Source: Methanobacteriota archaeon
GTDB taxonomy: Archaea > Thermoplasmatota > Poseidoniia > Poseidoniales > Thalassarchaeaceae
Length of the DNA stretch: 14,760 bases
Direction of reading: 5' to 3'
Assembly (NCBI GenBank): GCA_002719615.1
Contig: PBHZ01000018.1
Span: 11,808-26,567 of the forward strand
The notes under the pieces are model-generated. The model was not told the DNA's origin. It ran no database searches and saw only the letters and a list, made by a program, of their open reading frames with translations. A program made the position numbers and the translations under genes. Shown here piece by piece: positions 6,332 through 13,438 of this stretch. How positions within the stretch are numbered: position 1 is the first letter of the stretch; every line of letters starts with the position of its first letter.

Positions 6332-7237
6332 ATGGAAAAGGGGCAAGTCGTACTTGGGTGTTTAGCACCACACCCTCCTCATCTGGTTTATGCTGAGAAT
6401 CCCGAACAAAATGAACCTTTTTCAGAAGGAGGTTGGGAAACCTTGCGTTGGGGATACAATCGTCTTGCAAGAAAATTAAAAAAAATAGATTATGATGTCA
6501 TGGTTATCTTTACGCCTCATTGGGCAACTTACATTGGAACTCATTTTCTAGGGCTTCCAAAATTTAGTTCATTGTCTGTAGATCCAATTTTTCCCAATAT
6601 TTTTAGATATAAATATGATTTAACTGTGGATGTTGAATTGGCACAAGAAATGCAAAAATCAGCTTCTGATGCAGGAATAATAACAAAAATGATGACTAAT
6701 CCAGATTTTAGAATTGATTACGGTACAATTACAAGTTGTCATATGCTAAATCCCGAATGGGATAAACCAATAATTACCATAAGTAGCAATCGGAATACGC
6801 ACTACTACTCCGGAGAAGTGATGAACGAACAAGCAAAAGCTCTTGGTGAGGCATGTCTGAAAGCAATAGAAAAAAGTGGTAAAAAGGTAGTACTTGTAAG
6901 TAGTCATAGCCTTTCCCATCGTCATTTTGTTACCGAGTCTCCGCTACCTGAGGATATGAGTAGAGAACACATATACAACCATAGTCAATATGTGTGGGAT
7001 ATGAAAATGATAAAAATGATGAGAGAAGGGAAAATGAAAGAGATTATCGAAATTATGCCCGAGTATACTGAACAAACTATCGCTGAAACTGAAGCAGGAG
7101 GACTCACATGGATGATGGCAGCAATGGGTATTCCAAACTATCCTGCTGAAATATATGGTTATCAATCAGTAATAGGTACTGGAAATGCTGTTGTTGCTTG
7201 GGATCCTAATTCTAAAACAAGAGAAATAGTTTTGTGA
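6332..7237 (+). CDS. amnB: Class III extradiol ring-cleavage dioxygenase, catalytic (beta) subunit, AmnB-like
   Basis: A 301-residue LigB-family enzyme that opens an aromatic ring next to a hydroxyl group with Fe(II) and O2. It resembles the beta subunit of 2-aminophenol 1,6-dioxygenase over its full length. Iron ligands fit by position: His14 (APHPPH), His63 (TPHW) and Glu252 (AETEAGG), each one residue beyond the His13, His62 and Glu251 I recall for the bacterial enzyme; Tyr130 (FRIDYGT) and His196 (SLSHRHF) match its second-sphere residues. DPIFPNIFRY and IGTGNAV are further family stretches. The ATG at 6332 is chosen because homology starts at once after it; the frame upstream, back to 6089, has no family similarity and overlaps the opposing gene. 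Its stop codon lies 8 bases before the AmnA-like gene. The true substrate could be another o-aminophenol or catechol. Confidence 0.85.
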   Translation: MEKGQVVLGCLAPHPPHLVYAENPEQNEPFSEGGWETLRWGYNRLARKLKKIDYDVMVIFTPHWATYIGTHFLGLPKFSSLSVDPIFPNIFRYKYDLTVDVELAQEMQKSASDAGIITKMMTNPDFRIDYGTITSCHMLNPEWDKPIITISSNRNTHYYSGEVMNEQAKALGEACLKAIEKSGKKVVLVSSHSLSHRHFVTESPLPEDMSREHIYNHSQYVWDMKMIKMMREGKMKEIIEIMPEYTEQTIAETEAGGLTWMMAAMGIPNYPAEIYGYQSVIGTGNAVVAWDPNSKTREIVL

Positions 7238-7239
7238 GG
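7236..7239 (+). promoter_or_regulatory. Shine-Dalgarno site of the AmnA-like gene
   Basis: GAGG overlaps the TGA stop of the upstream gene and lies six bases before the ATG at 7246. It argues for that ATG over the GTG at 7234, which would add four residues. Confidence 0.5.
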
Positions 7240-7245
7240 ATTATT

Positions 7246-8172
7246 ATGGATGACAATCAAGATGTATTATTTGGTATTTATTGCCCCCCTCATCCACACC
7301 CCCTGCTGGCCCCAGGATTGAATGATGGATATAAGAATCTTAGAGAAGCTTATGATAAATTAAAGGAACGTATACAGTCAAGTGATGCAGATTTAATACT
7401 AATTTATTCTACTACATGGCCAAGTATAGTTGGTCATCAAATACAAGCACATCCCGAACCAGAATGGATTCATGTAGATGATGATTTTCACTATTTAGGT
7501 AGTATGCCTTACAAATTCAATATAGATTCTGAATTTGCACATGCTTATCGCGAAGCTGCCGAATCCAGAGGACTACATTCTAGAACAGTTGCATATGATG
7601 GTTTCCCAATCGATACAGGATCAGTTGTAGCATTATCTCTTCTAAATCCTGATAATAAAATCCCAGCTTGCATAGTTTCAAGTAATATGTATTCAAACAG
7701 ATCTGAAACTATGGTTCTTGGAAAAGCTGCTAGAGATGCTCTTTCCAAGCAAGGAAAGAAAGCAGTTGTAGTCGTAGTTGCAAGCTTGTCCAATCGGATG
7801 TTCACTGAGCATATAGATCCTAAAGATGACAAAATCCATAGTTCAAAAGATGATGAATGGAATAAGAAGATTTTAGAATTTTTTGAGGATGGTAGACTTG
7901 AAGATCTCAGTCAATTATCTAGAGATATTCATGGGCAGATAAGAATTCAAAAAGTAGCTGCATACAAACCAGTATGGTGGATGGCAGCAACTATGGGTCA
8001 GCATAATAATTACAAAGGAGAAGTTCTAGCTTACGAACCTCTACACGGTTCAGGGGGAGCAGTAATTCAATTAACTCCTTCAGATGAATCGGTTGGAGAT
8101 AAAGAATTTGATGAAGATGATGTTGAATATTATCACGGTGACAGGAATGTTCTTGATCGAGGTAATTTATAA
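7246..8172 (+). CDS. amnA: Extradiol dioxygenase partner (alpha) subunit, AmnA-like, non-catalytic
   Basis: A 308-residue paralogue of the preceding gene product, matching the alpha subunit of 2-aminophenol 1,6-dioxygenase (STTWPSIVGHQIQ, DDDFHYLGSMPY, YDGFPIDTGSVVALSLLNPD, LGKAARDAL). Aligned with the catalytic subunit it keeps a histidine near residue 16 (PPHPHPL), but the second iron ligand is Thr57 (TTW instead of PHW), the glutamate is Lys236, and the catalytic histidine is Asn183 (LSNRMF). It should therefore not hold active iron but serve as the structural half of an alpha2beta2 complex, as in the bacterial enzyme. The last 30 residues form a very acidic tail (SDESVGDKEFDEDDVEYY) that I would not expect in the bacterial family. 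Its TAA shares a base with the ATG of the RidA-like gene, showing tight translational coupling. Confidence 0.83.
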   Translation: MDDNQDVLFGIYCPPHPHPLLAPGLNDGYKNLREAYDKLKERIQSSDADLILIYSTTWPSIVGHQIQAHPEPEWIHVDDDFHYLGSMPYKFNIDSEFAHAYREAAESRGLHSRTVAYDGFPIDTGSVVALSLLNPDNKIPACIVSSNMYSNRSETMVLGKAARDALSKQGKKAVVVVVASLSNRMFTEHIDPKDDKIHSSKDDEWNKKILEFFEDGRLEDLSQLSRDIHGQIRIQKVAAYKPVWWMAATMGQHNNYKGEVLAYEPLHGSGGAVIQLTPSDESVGDKEFDEDDVEYYHGDRNVLDRGNL

Positions 8173-8816
8173 TGTCAGACGAAGAGTCATCAAATAACGA
8201 TGAAAATGAGGATATCATAGATAAAGTAATTTCTGCACCATCAGATGTTATCGAAAAAATATATGAAGAAATAGGTCCATCAATGGTAAGTTCAGCAGGA
8301 GGGGCTTTAGGAGCGACAGCAGGAGGGATGGCAGGGGGCCCAGTTGGAGTGGCCATAGGTTCTGTTGTTGGCAAGAAAGTAGCTGGTAAATTAACCTCAA
8401 ATAACGGGCCATTTATTGCAGAAAAAGGCCCTTCAGCGGTAGGAGCTTATCCTCACCTTCACAGAGTCGGAGAACTTATTTTTGTTAGTGGAATAGGCCC
8501 CAGGTCTCCTGAAACCAATGAAATAATCGGTGGCCCAGTAAGGGATTCTGATGGTAATTCTTTAGATTATGATATCAAAGCACAAACTAGATCGGTAATT
8601 GAAAATATTCGTATAATTTTAGAGGAGTATGGATCAAGTCTTGAAAATGTTGTAGATGTTTATTCAATGTTAATAGACATGGATAGAGACTTCAAGGGTT
8701 ATAATGAAGTCTATGCTGAATATTTTTCCGAAATCATGCCTGCACGCACAACTTGTGCAGTTTTGGCTCTCCCAACTCCTATTGCTGTAGAACTAAAAGT
8801 TATTGCTAAGGCATAA
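8172..8816 (+). CDS. RidA-family protein, 2-aminomuconate deaminase-like, with glycine-zipper N-terminal extension
   Basis: A 214-residue protein in two parts. Residues about 80-214 form a complete RidA/YjgF domain: FVSGIGPRSPE, a GGPV segment, KAQTRSVIENIRIIL, GYNEVYAEYF and PARTTCAVLALP with the conserved arginine (Arg192). The AQTR-VIENI and GYNEVY wording is that of 2-aminomuconate deaminase, the enzyme that releases ammonia after aminophenol ring cleavage and oxidation; generic enamine deaminase is the alternative. Residues 1-32 are acidic and helical, and 39-74 are a glycine zipper with repeated GxxxG-like spacing (SAGGALGATAGGMAGG), able to insert into or cross a membrane. RidA proteins are normally about 130 residues without such a part. 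GAGG (8159-8162) precedes the ATG, which overlaps the upstream stop as TAATG. Confidence 0.8.
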   Translation: MSDEESSNNDENEDIIDKVISAPSDVIEKIYEEIGPSMVSSAGGALGATAGGMAGGPVGVAIGSVVGKKVAGKLTSNNGPFIAEKGPSAVGAYPHLHRVGELIFVSGIGPRSPETNEIIGGPVRDSDGNSLDYDIKAQTRSVIENIRIILEEYGSSLENVVDVYSMLIDMDRDFKGYNEVYAEYFSEIMPARTTCAVLALPTPIAVELKVIAKA

Positions 8817-8846
8817 CTTCAAACACATATCTTATTTCCATAATTC

Positions 8847-10517
8847 ATGACACGTCTGACTCCGAGTGATGTACTTGGAATAGTTCTGCAACCAATAGAT
8901 AAAGTATCAGATACCCTAGAAAGAAAATTAGGATTATTTTCTGTAGTAATATTATCTTTATCAGCAATGTTAGGTAGTGGATTGTTCGTACTCCCTTCTT
9001 TGGCAATGATTGAATTAGGCGGTGGAGAATATCCCTTAGGAGGCATATGGTTAGCATATTTATTTGCAGGGTTAGTAATTTTGCCGGGAGCAATCTCCAA
9101 ATCTGAACTTGCTTCAGCAATGCCTTCTTCGGGTGGAGCATACGTGTACATTGAGAAAACTTTTGGACCAATAATTGGTACAATTTCTGGTTTAGGATTA
9201 TGGGCCAATTTCATGCTCAAATCTGCCTTTGCCCTACTGGGTTTTCGGGCTTATCTATGGGTTTTACAAGGTATTTTTGGTGTCTCAATAAATCTCGATA
9301 TTGCGGTTATGATAATGTTATCATTGATAGTAGGGATTAACATCCTAGGTGCTAAAAGTATTAAAAAAGTACAAACTCCAGTGGTACTAATATCAGTAAC
9401 TTACCTGTTATTTGTTTGTATTTGGGCTCTGTTAACGATGGAATTGGATTGGGATGCAGCCTTTTCCAAGGATTCATTAGGTGCAGATTGGCATAGTTTC
9501 TCATCAACTGCTGCTCTAGTCTTCGTCTCGTACATAGGCGTAACAAAAATTGCGGCGGTTGGAGGAGAAATTAAGGAGCCAACTAAAAATCTGCCATATG
9601 GGATTTTAATTTCCTTACTTTTTAGTATCATTTTATATGTTTTTGTGACTATGACAATGGCCATAACCGTTGAGCCTTCTAATTATTTAGAAAATGACCA
9701 CGCTAGAGAAGATCCCATCTATATTTTCGCTTTAGCTGCAGGTGGAAAGACAGTTGCAACTTTTGCCGCCACTTTTGCTGCTATGACTGTTCTTTCTGGT
9801 TCACTGGCCGGTATTATGGCCGCTTCTCGCTTTCTCTTTGCGTTGGCTCGGGACAATCTTTTACCTGCTTTTTTTGAAGATGTTCATGGAAAATTTGAGA
9901 CTCCACATTGGGCAATAATTGGAACTGGACTTTCAATGGCTGCAGCAATTATTTATTTGCCTGTACATGATGTAGCAGAATTCGCATCCGGGTTCAACAT
10001 AATGGTATTTATCGTAATTAATTTATGTGTTTTAGTGCTACGAATCTCTGCAAAGTCACACTGGTATGATCCAGGATGGAAATCGCCCTTATTCCCCTTT
10101 ACTCAAATTCTTGGGATTATAGGCGGTTTTGTGTTATTATATGCTATGGGTATGAAGGCAGTTATTGGCGGTTCTGCAGCTATAATAATTGGCGTAATGA
10201 TTTATCAGTTATATGGTAAAAGGTATAGTCAACAAGAAATTACTCCTTGGGAAACATTCCGATTGATGTTGTTGAAACCGGATGAAGTCGAGCATCGCCG
10301 TCGTCTTGCGGCGTTCCATGCCGCTGATACCGAAAGAACCAACCATCTAAATTTGAATGAATTTACTTCGGCAATGATTGCCTTGGGATATTTTGATGAA
10401 AATGACAAACAACGAATTTCAACTTTGAGAGATTACTTCCATAAAGCAGATAAAAATGATAACGGAATTATTGACATTGATGAATTTCTTGTTTATGTCG
10501 AGGAGACTGAATTCTAG
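8847..10517 (+). CDS. APC-family amino acid permease with C-terminal EF-hand pair
   Basis: A 556-residue transporter. Residues about 27-465 form a 12-helix APC-superfamily core: the first helix holds the substrate-binding GSGLFVLP at 43-50, and SELASAMPSSGGAYVYIEK and VGGEIKEPTKNLPYGI are typical of amino acid/polyamine/cation symporters. After the last helix, a basic stretch (VEHRRRLAAFHAAD) leads into two EF-hands: a degenerate loop at 494-505 (starting DTERTNHLNLNE) and a canonical Ca2+-binding loop at 535-546 (DKNDNGIIDIDE), which ends just before the C-terminus. The cytoplasmic EF-hand pair suggests gating by calcium. The gene follows the RidA-like gene by 30 bases with no strong Shine-Dalgarno site and may have its own promoter. 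It may import the amino-aromatic substrate of the upstream enzymes, but this is inference from position only. Confidence 0.88.
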   Translation: MTRLTPSDVLGIVLQPIDKVSDTLERKLGLFSVVILSLSAMLGSGLFVLPSLAMIELGGGEYPLGGIWLAYLFAGLVILPGAISKSELASAMPSSGGAYVYIEKTFGPIIGTISGLGLWANFMLKSAFALLGFRAYLWVLQGIFGVSINLDIAVMIMLSLIVGINILGAKSIKKVQTPVVLISVTYLLFVCIWALLTMELDWDAAFSKDSLGADWHSFSSTAALVFVSYIGVTKIAAVGGEIKEPTKNLPYGILISLLFSIILYVFVTMTMAITVEPSNYLENDHAREDPIYIFALAAGGKTVATFAATFAAMTVLSGSLAGIMAASRFLFALARDNLLPAFFEDVHGKFETPHWAIIGTGLSMAAAIIYLPVHDVAEFASGFNIMVFIVINLCVLVLRISAKSHWYDPGWKSPLFPFTQILGIIGGFVLLYAMGMKAVIGGSAAIIIGVMIYQLYGKRYSQQEITPWETFRLMLLKPDEVEHRRRLAAFHAADTERTNHLNLNEFTSAMIALGYFDENDKQRISTLRDYFHKADKNDNGIIDIDEFLVYVEETEF

Positions 10518-10551
10518 AAAGAGTCTTAGAAGCGCTTAGTTGAAATCAAAA

Positions 10552-10574
10552 ACCTCCTCACATCATCCCGAGGT
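10552..10574 (+). promoter_or_regulatory. panB ribosome binding site and possible masking stem
   Basis: GAGGT at 10570-10574 is a good Shine-Dalgarno site, six bases before the panB ATG. ACCTC at 10552-10556 is its exact complement and sits inside an anti-Shine-Dalgarno-like stretch (AACCTCCTCAC). A five-base-pair stem with a 13-base loop could hide the site, which might tune panB translation. The stem is short. Confidence 0.3.
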
Positions 10575-10580
10575 AAGTAC

Positions 10581-11396
10581 ATGACAATAGCAAGTCGAGC
10601 CAAAAAGGTAACTACTCATACACTTCAAGAGATGAAACATGCAGAAGAAAAAATCACAATGCTAACCTCGTATGATTATTCATTAGCGCGACTCGTAGAT
10701 GGCGCTGGTATAGATGTCATTTTAGTGGGAGATTCTGCTTCAAATGTTATGGCAGGTAATGATACTACAGTTCCAATTACTTTGGATCATATGATATATC
10801 ATGCTCAGTGTGTTGTTAAAGCAGTTGATAGAGCTTTAGTGGTAGTGGATATGCCATTCGGAAGCTATCAAGGTGATTCGAAAAACGCATTAGATTCTGC
10901 GATTAAAATAATGAAAGAAACTGGAGGCCATGCAGTAAAATTAGAAGGAGGAATCGAGATACTCGACTCGATCAAAAGAATAATGTCTGCTGGGATTCCA
11001 GTAATGGGGCATTTAGGACTAACTCCTCAATCAATTTATAAATTTGGCACGTATTCAGTTAGGGCTAAGGAAGAACTAGAGGCAACTAAATTATTATCTG
11101 ATGCAAAAGCTCTAGAAGAAGCCGGCTGTTTTTCAATCGTCTTTGAAAAAATACCTGCAAAGTTAGCAAAGAAAGTTACCGAAGAATTAACAATTCCGAC
11201 AATAGGAATTGGAGCAGGAGTAGAATGTGATGGCCAAGTATTGGTCTTACATGACATGCTTGGAATAACTAAAGATTTCAGCCCTAGATTCCTTCGCCGT
11301 TATGCTGACTTAGGTTCAACTATAGATTCTTCAGTTAAGGCGTACATAAGGGATGTCAGAAATTCAGATTTCCCCAATAAGGAAGAGGAATATTGA
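10581..11396 (+). CDS. panB: 3-methyl-2-oxobutanoate hydroxymethyltransferase (ketopantoate hydroxymethyltransferase)
   Basis: A 271-residue TIM-barrel enzyme that adds a hydroxymethyl group from methylenetetrahydrofolate (or an archaeal pterin equivalent) to 2-oxoisovalerate, the first step of pantoate and CoA synthesis. Length and motifs match PanB throughout: TSYDYSLARL, VGDSASNVM with metal ligand Asp51, VVDMPFGSY with Asp90, VKLEGG with Lys120 and Glu122, GHLGLTPQS, FEKIP with the catalytic Glu189, IGIGAGVECDGQVLVLHD and the C-terminal RRYADL segment. The ATG at 10581 is backed by a GAGGT site. It ends 40 bases before rfcS on the same strand. The later steps of the pathway (PanE, pantoate kinase) are not in the window. 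CoA made here would supply the acyl-CoA genes at the left end, but no direct link is visible. Confidence 0.95.
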   Translation: MTIASRAKKVTTHTLQEMKHAEEKITMLTSYDYSLARLVDGAGIDVILVGDSASNVMAGNDTTVPITLDHMIYHAQCVVKAVDRALVVVDMPFGSYQGDSKNALDSAIKIMKETGGHAVKLEGGIEILDSIKRIMSAGIPVMGHLGLTPQSIYKFGTYSVRAKEELEATKLLSDAKALEEAGCFSIVFEKIPAKLAKKVTEELTIPTIGIGAGVECDGQVLVLHDMLGITKDFSPRFLRRYADLGSTIDSSVKAYIRDVRNSDFPNKEEEY

Positions 11397-11436
11397 GAAT
11401 TGAAGATATGATTATTATAAAGTGAGGAAAATTTAC

Positions 11437-12387
11437 ATGAGCGAATTATGGGTAGAAAGGTATAGGCCCAGTACAGTTTCTGAAATTAAAGGCCAACAAG
11501 CCGTCGTTGCGAGATTAAATGCGTACTCAAATAATAAAACCTTTCCTCATCTGTTATTCGCTGGCCCTCCAGGAACAGGTAAAACAACTGCCGCTCTAGC
11601 ACTTACCAGGGATGTTTTTGGTTCAGACTTCCGCCGAAATTTATTGGAAATGAATGCAAGTGATGAGAGAAAATTAGAATCAATCAGAACCAAAGTGAAA
11701 CAATTTGCAAGAACCGCACCAAGTCCAGGAACCACTTTCAAAGTCATTTTTCTTGATGAAGCAGATGCCCTAACTCCTGATGCACAAGGTGCACTACGTA
11801 GAATTATGGAACAGAATTCCGAAAGTTGCCGATTCATACTGTCCTGCAATTATTCTTCAAAGATAATTGAACCCATTCAATCAAGATGTGCCGTTTTTAG
11901 ATTCCGACCTCTAAATGAAGAACAAATATTAGATAGAATTTCAATTGTAGCAAATAATGAAGGTATCAAAATTGAAAACGAAGCAGCCGATGCCATAGCA
12001 AAAGTTAGCCTAGGAGATTTAAGGAAAGCAATAACGTCATTACAAGTAGCAGCATCTCTTGATTCAAATGTCACAAGGGATTTAGTTTATGAAACAACAG
12101 CCACAGCCCCTCCTGAGGAACTTCATCGCTTTTTCTTATCATGTAAGGAAGATGGATTTCAGACAGCTAGAAGGAGATTAAGAGATATTTTGAATAATTT
12201 CGGTCTTGCAGGTACCGATTTTGTTAATCAATTACACCGTGAGCTAAGTACAGTATCTTTCCTTGATGAAATTCAAAAATTAGCAATAACTGAAGTCATG
12301 GCAGAAACAGACTTTAGGATGGTTGAGGGAGGAGGAGAATCCCTCCAACTCGATGCTATGACTGCCAAAATCTGTACTTTACTGTAA
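11437..12387 (+). CDS. rfcS: Replication factor C small subunit (clamp loader)
   Basis: A 316-residue AAA+ ATPase that, with the large subunit, loads the PCNA sliding clamp onto primed DNA. The archaeal/eukaryotic RFC boxes are all there: the N-terminal ELWVERYRP, Walker A GPPGTGKTT at 43-51, MNASDER at about 72-78, Walker B FLDEAD at 105-110, sensor 1 SCNYSSKI, the SRC arginine-finger motif at 149-151, and sensor 2 GDLRKAITSLQ. The C-terminal collar domain is complete (GGGESLQLDAMTAKI). The ATG at 11437 gives the family N-terminus at once and has GAGG nine bases before it; a GTG at 11422 would add five residues with no family match. Its stop is directly next to the stop of the opposing membrane protein gene. 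No intein is present, although archaeal rfcS genes sometimes carry one. Confidence 0.97.
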   Translation: MSELWVERYRPSTVSEIKGQQAVVARLNAYSNNKTFPHLLFAGPPGTGKTTAALALTRDVFGSDFRRNLLEMNASDERKLESIRTKVKQFARTAPSPGTTFKVIFLDEADALTPDAQGALRRIMEQNSESCRFILSCNYSSKIIEPIQSRCAVFRFRPLNEEQILDRISIVANNEGIKIENEAADAIAKVSLGDLRKAITSLQVAASLDSNVTRDLVYETTATAPPEELHRFFLSCKEDGFQTARRRLRDILNNFGLAGTDFVNQLHRELSTVSFLDEIQKLAITEVMAETDFRMVEGGGESLQLDAMTAKICTLL

Positions 12388-13356
12388 TTATAAACTCTCA
12401 GTCTGTACTATTTTCAGAATAAAACTTTTTGACCAAATATTTTCTCCAAACGGCTCTACATGATCTCCATTTTCCAATATTTGTATAAATATCTCATACT
12501 CTCCTAAATTGATATTTTCTTTATCTAATTCTTCTGCAAGGTTCCAAGCTAAACCAATGTCTTTGATATTTGAAGCAACTTTGGGGAAACCAGTATATTC
12601 TTTCTGAATATTAGTTGCTTCTCCCCTATTCCAAGTTTCTACAGAATTAAATCTATTTATTGCATCAGATTGTTCAATCACACTACCATTAGCAAGCACA
12701 ATCCTATCATCCAATGAATTATGATTCAATGTAACTAAAATATTGGCATTCTCGGCATCTACATTATCTCTTACAGCCATCCCAAGAACAATATCTACCT
12801 GTGCTTCATTTAGATTTATTTCATAAATATCATTATCCCATGAGTATCCAATAATCGTACTATCATTTTGATACTCTATATCTATTCCTGAGGCCAAAGT
12901 AGGAGGTGCGATATCCGCAAGAGGAGGATTAAGGAGTAAGAATGAAAGAGCTAACCATGAAAAAAGAAATAGAAAACCACTTCTGAACCAATTCCCTCTT
13001 GTATATAATTCACTATATTTTTTAGGTATTATTATCTTATGAAGAGAGGGAACTGTAGCAGTCAACATTACTGGAAGAAGCCAAATTATTCCTTCCATAG
13101 TTTCCTGAGTAGGCATGAATATATATCTCATAATTATTGAGATAATTGTCCCATAAATTATTACAAGCCACATAGAATAAGCATCAGCCACCTCTTTTGT
13201 TGCATGAACTTGTGGATCAAATGGCTCTAGACCTTTCTTTGATACTTCTTTATTATTATCTCCACGCTTATTTCTCTTTCCAGAATAAGCACTTGCTCGA
13301 AGAGCAGAGTCTACGTCTACCATACTTTCAGGCTCATGGGGAGATAACTTCCACAT
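12388..13356 (-). CDS. Membrane-anchored protein of unknown function
   Basis: I do not recognise this 322-residue protein. The first 58 residues are hydrophilic and probably cytoplasmic, with a basic patch (GKRNKRGDNNK). Three membrane segments follow, at about 61-81, 88-107 and 125-142. The remaining 175 residues are polar and probably extracytoplasmic, with predicted alternating strands (DIEYQNDSTIIGYSW, VDIVLGMAVRDN) and no cysteine; the segment after NILVTLNHN and the closing FGENIWSKSFILKIVQ look like a beta-sandwich, but I cannot name a family. The ATG at 13356 is used; the TTG at 13359 directly before it is an alternative. A TATA-like AAAATAATC on the minus strand lies about 25 bases upstream, so the mRNA may start at the ATG itself. 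The gene ends flush against rfcS on the opposite strand. Confidence 0.7.
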   Translation of the reverse strand: MWKLSPHEPESMVDVDSALRASAYSGKRNKRGDNNKEVSKKGLEPFDPQVHATKEVADAYSMWLVIIYGTIISIIMRYIFMPTQETMEGIIWLLPVMLTATVPSLHKIIIPKKYSELYTRGNWFRSGFLFLFSWLALSFLLLNPPLADIAPPTLASGIDIEYQNDSTIIGYSWDNDIYEINLNEAQVDIVLGMAVRDNVDAENANILVTLNHNSLDDRIVLANGSVIEQSDAINRFNSVETWNRGEATNIQKEYTGFPKVASNIKDIGLAWNLAEELDKENINLGEYEIFIQILENGDHVEPFGENIWSKSFILKIVQTESL

Positions 13357-13376
13357 CAACCCTATGCTAGACTAGT

Positions 13377-13385
13377 GATTATTTT
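13377..13385 (-). promoter_or_regulatory. Candidate TATA box of the membrane protein gene
   Basis: The minus strand reads AAAATAATC, centred about 25 bases before the ATG at 13356. This predicts a leaderless mRNA. No Shine-Dalgarno site is visible. Confidence 0.35.
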
Positions 13386-13404
13386 CGCCTCTACTTTGGG
13401 CGAA
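13384..13404. repeat. Short inverted repeat between divergent units
   Basis: TTCGCC (13384-13389) pairs with GGCGAA (13399-13404) around a nine-base loop. It lies between the TATA-like box of the minus-strand membrane protein gene and the tRNA gene. It could be a regulator site or a small hairpin; nothing decides between these. Confidence 0.3.
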
Positions 13405-13438
13405 TGCTCAAATGGTATTTTTGATTCGCGCATACATC

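Noticed and set aside
6332..8172. Assignment of the two LigB-like genes as MEMO/AmmeMemoRadiSam proteins
   Set aside because: Full-length wording and the iron-ligand pattern match aminophenol dioxygenase subunits, and no AMMECR1 or radical SAM gene is adjacent.
7991..8374. Minus-strand frame rich in proline and alanine
   Set aside because: It mirrors the glycine-zipper coding region of the RidA-like gene on the other strand.
8819..9220. Minus-strand frames opposite the start of the permease gene
   Set aside because: Shadows of the permease coding sequence, without membrane or domain features of their own.
11437..12387. Possible intein in rfcS, as found in some archaeal clamp loader genes
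   Set aside because: The coding sequence is collinear with the family, with intact Walker A and B motifs and no insertion.
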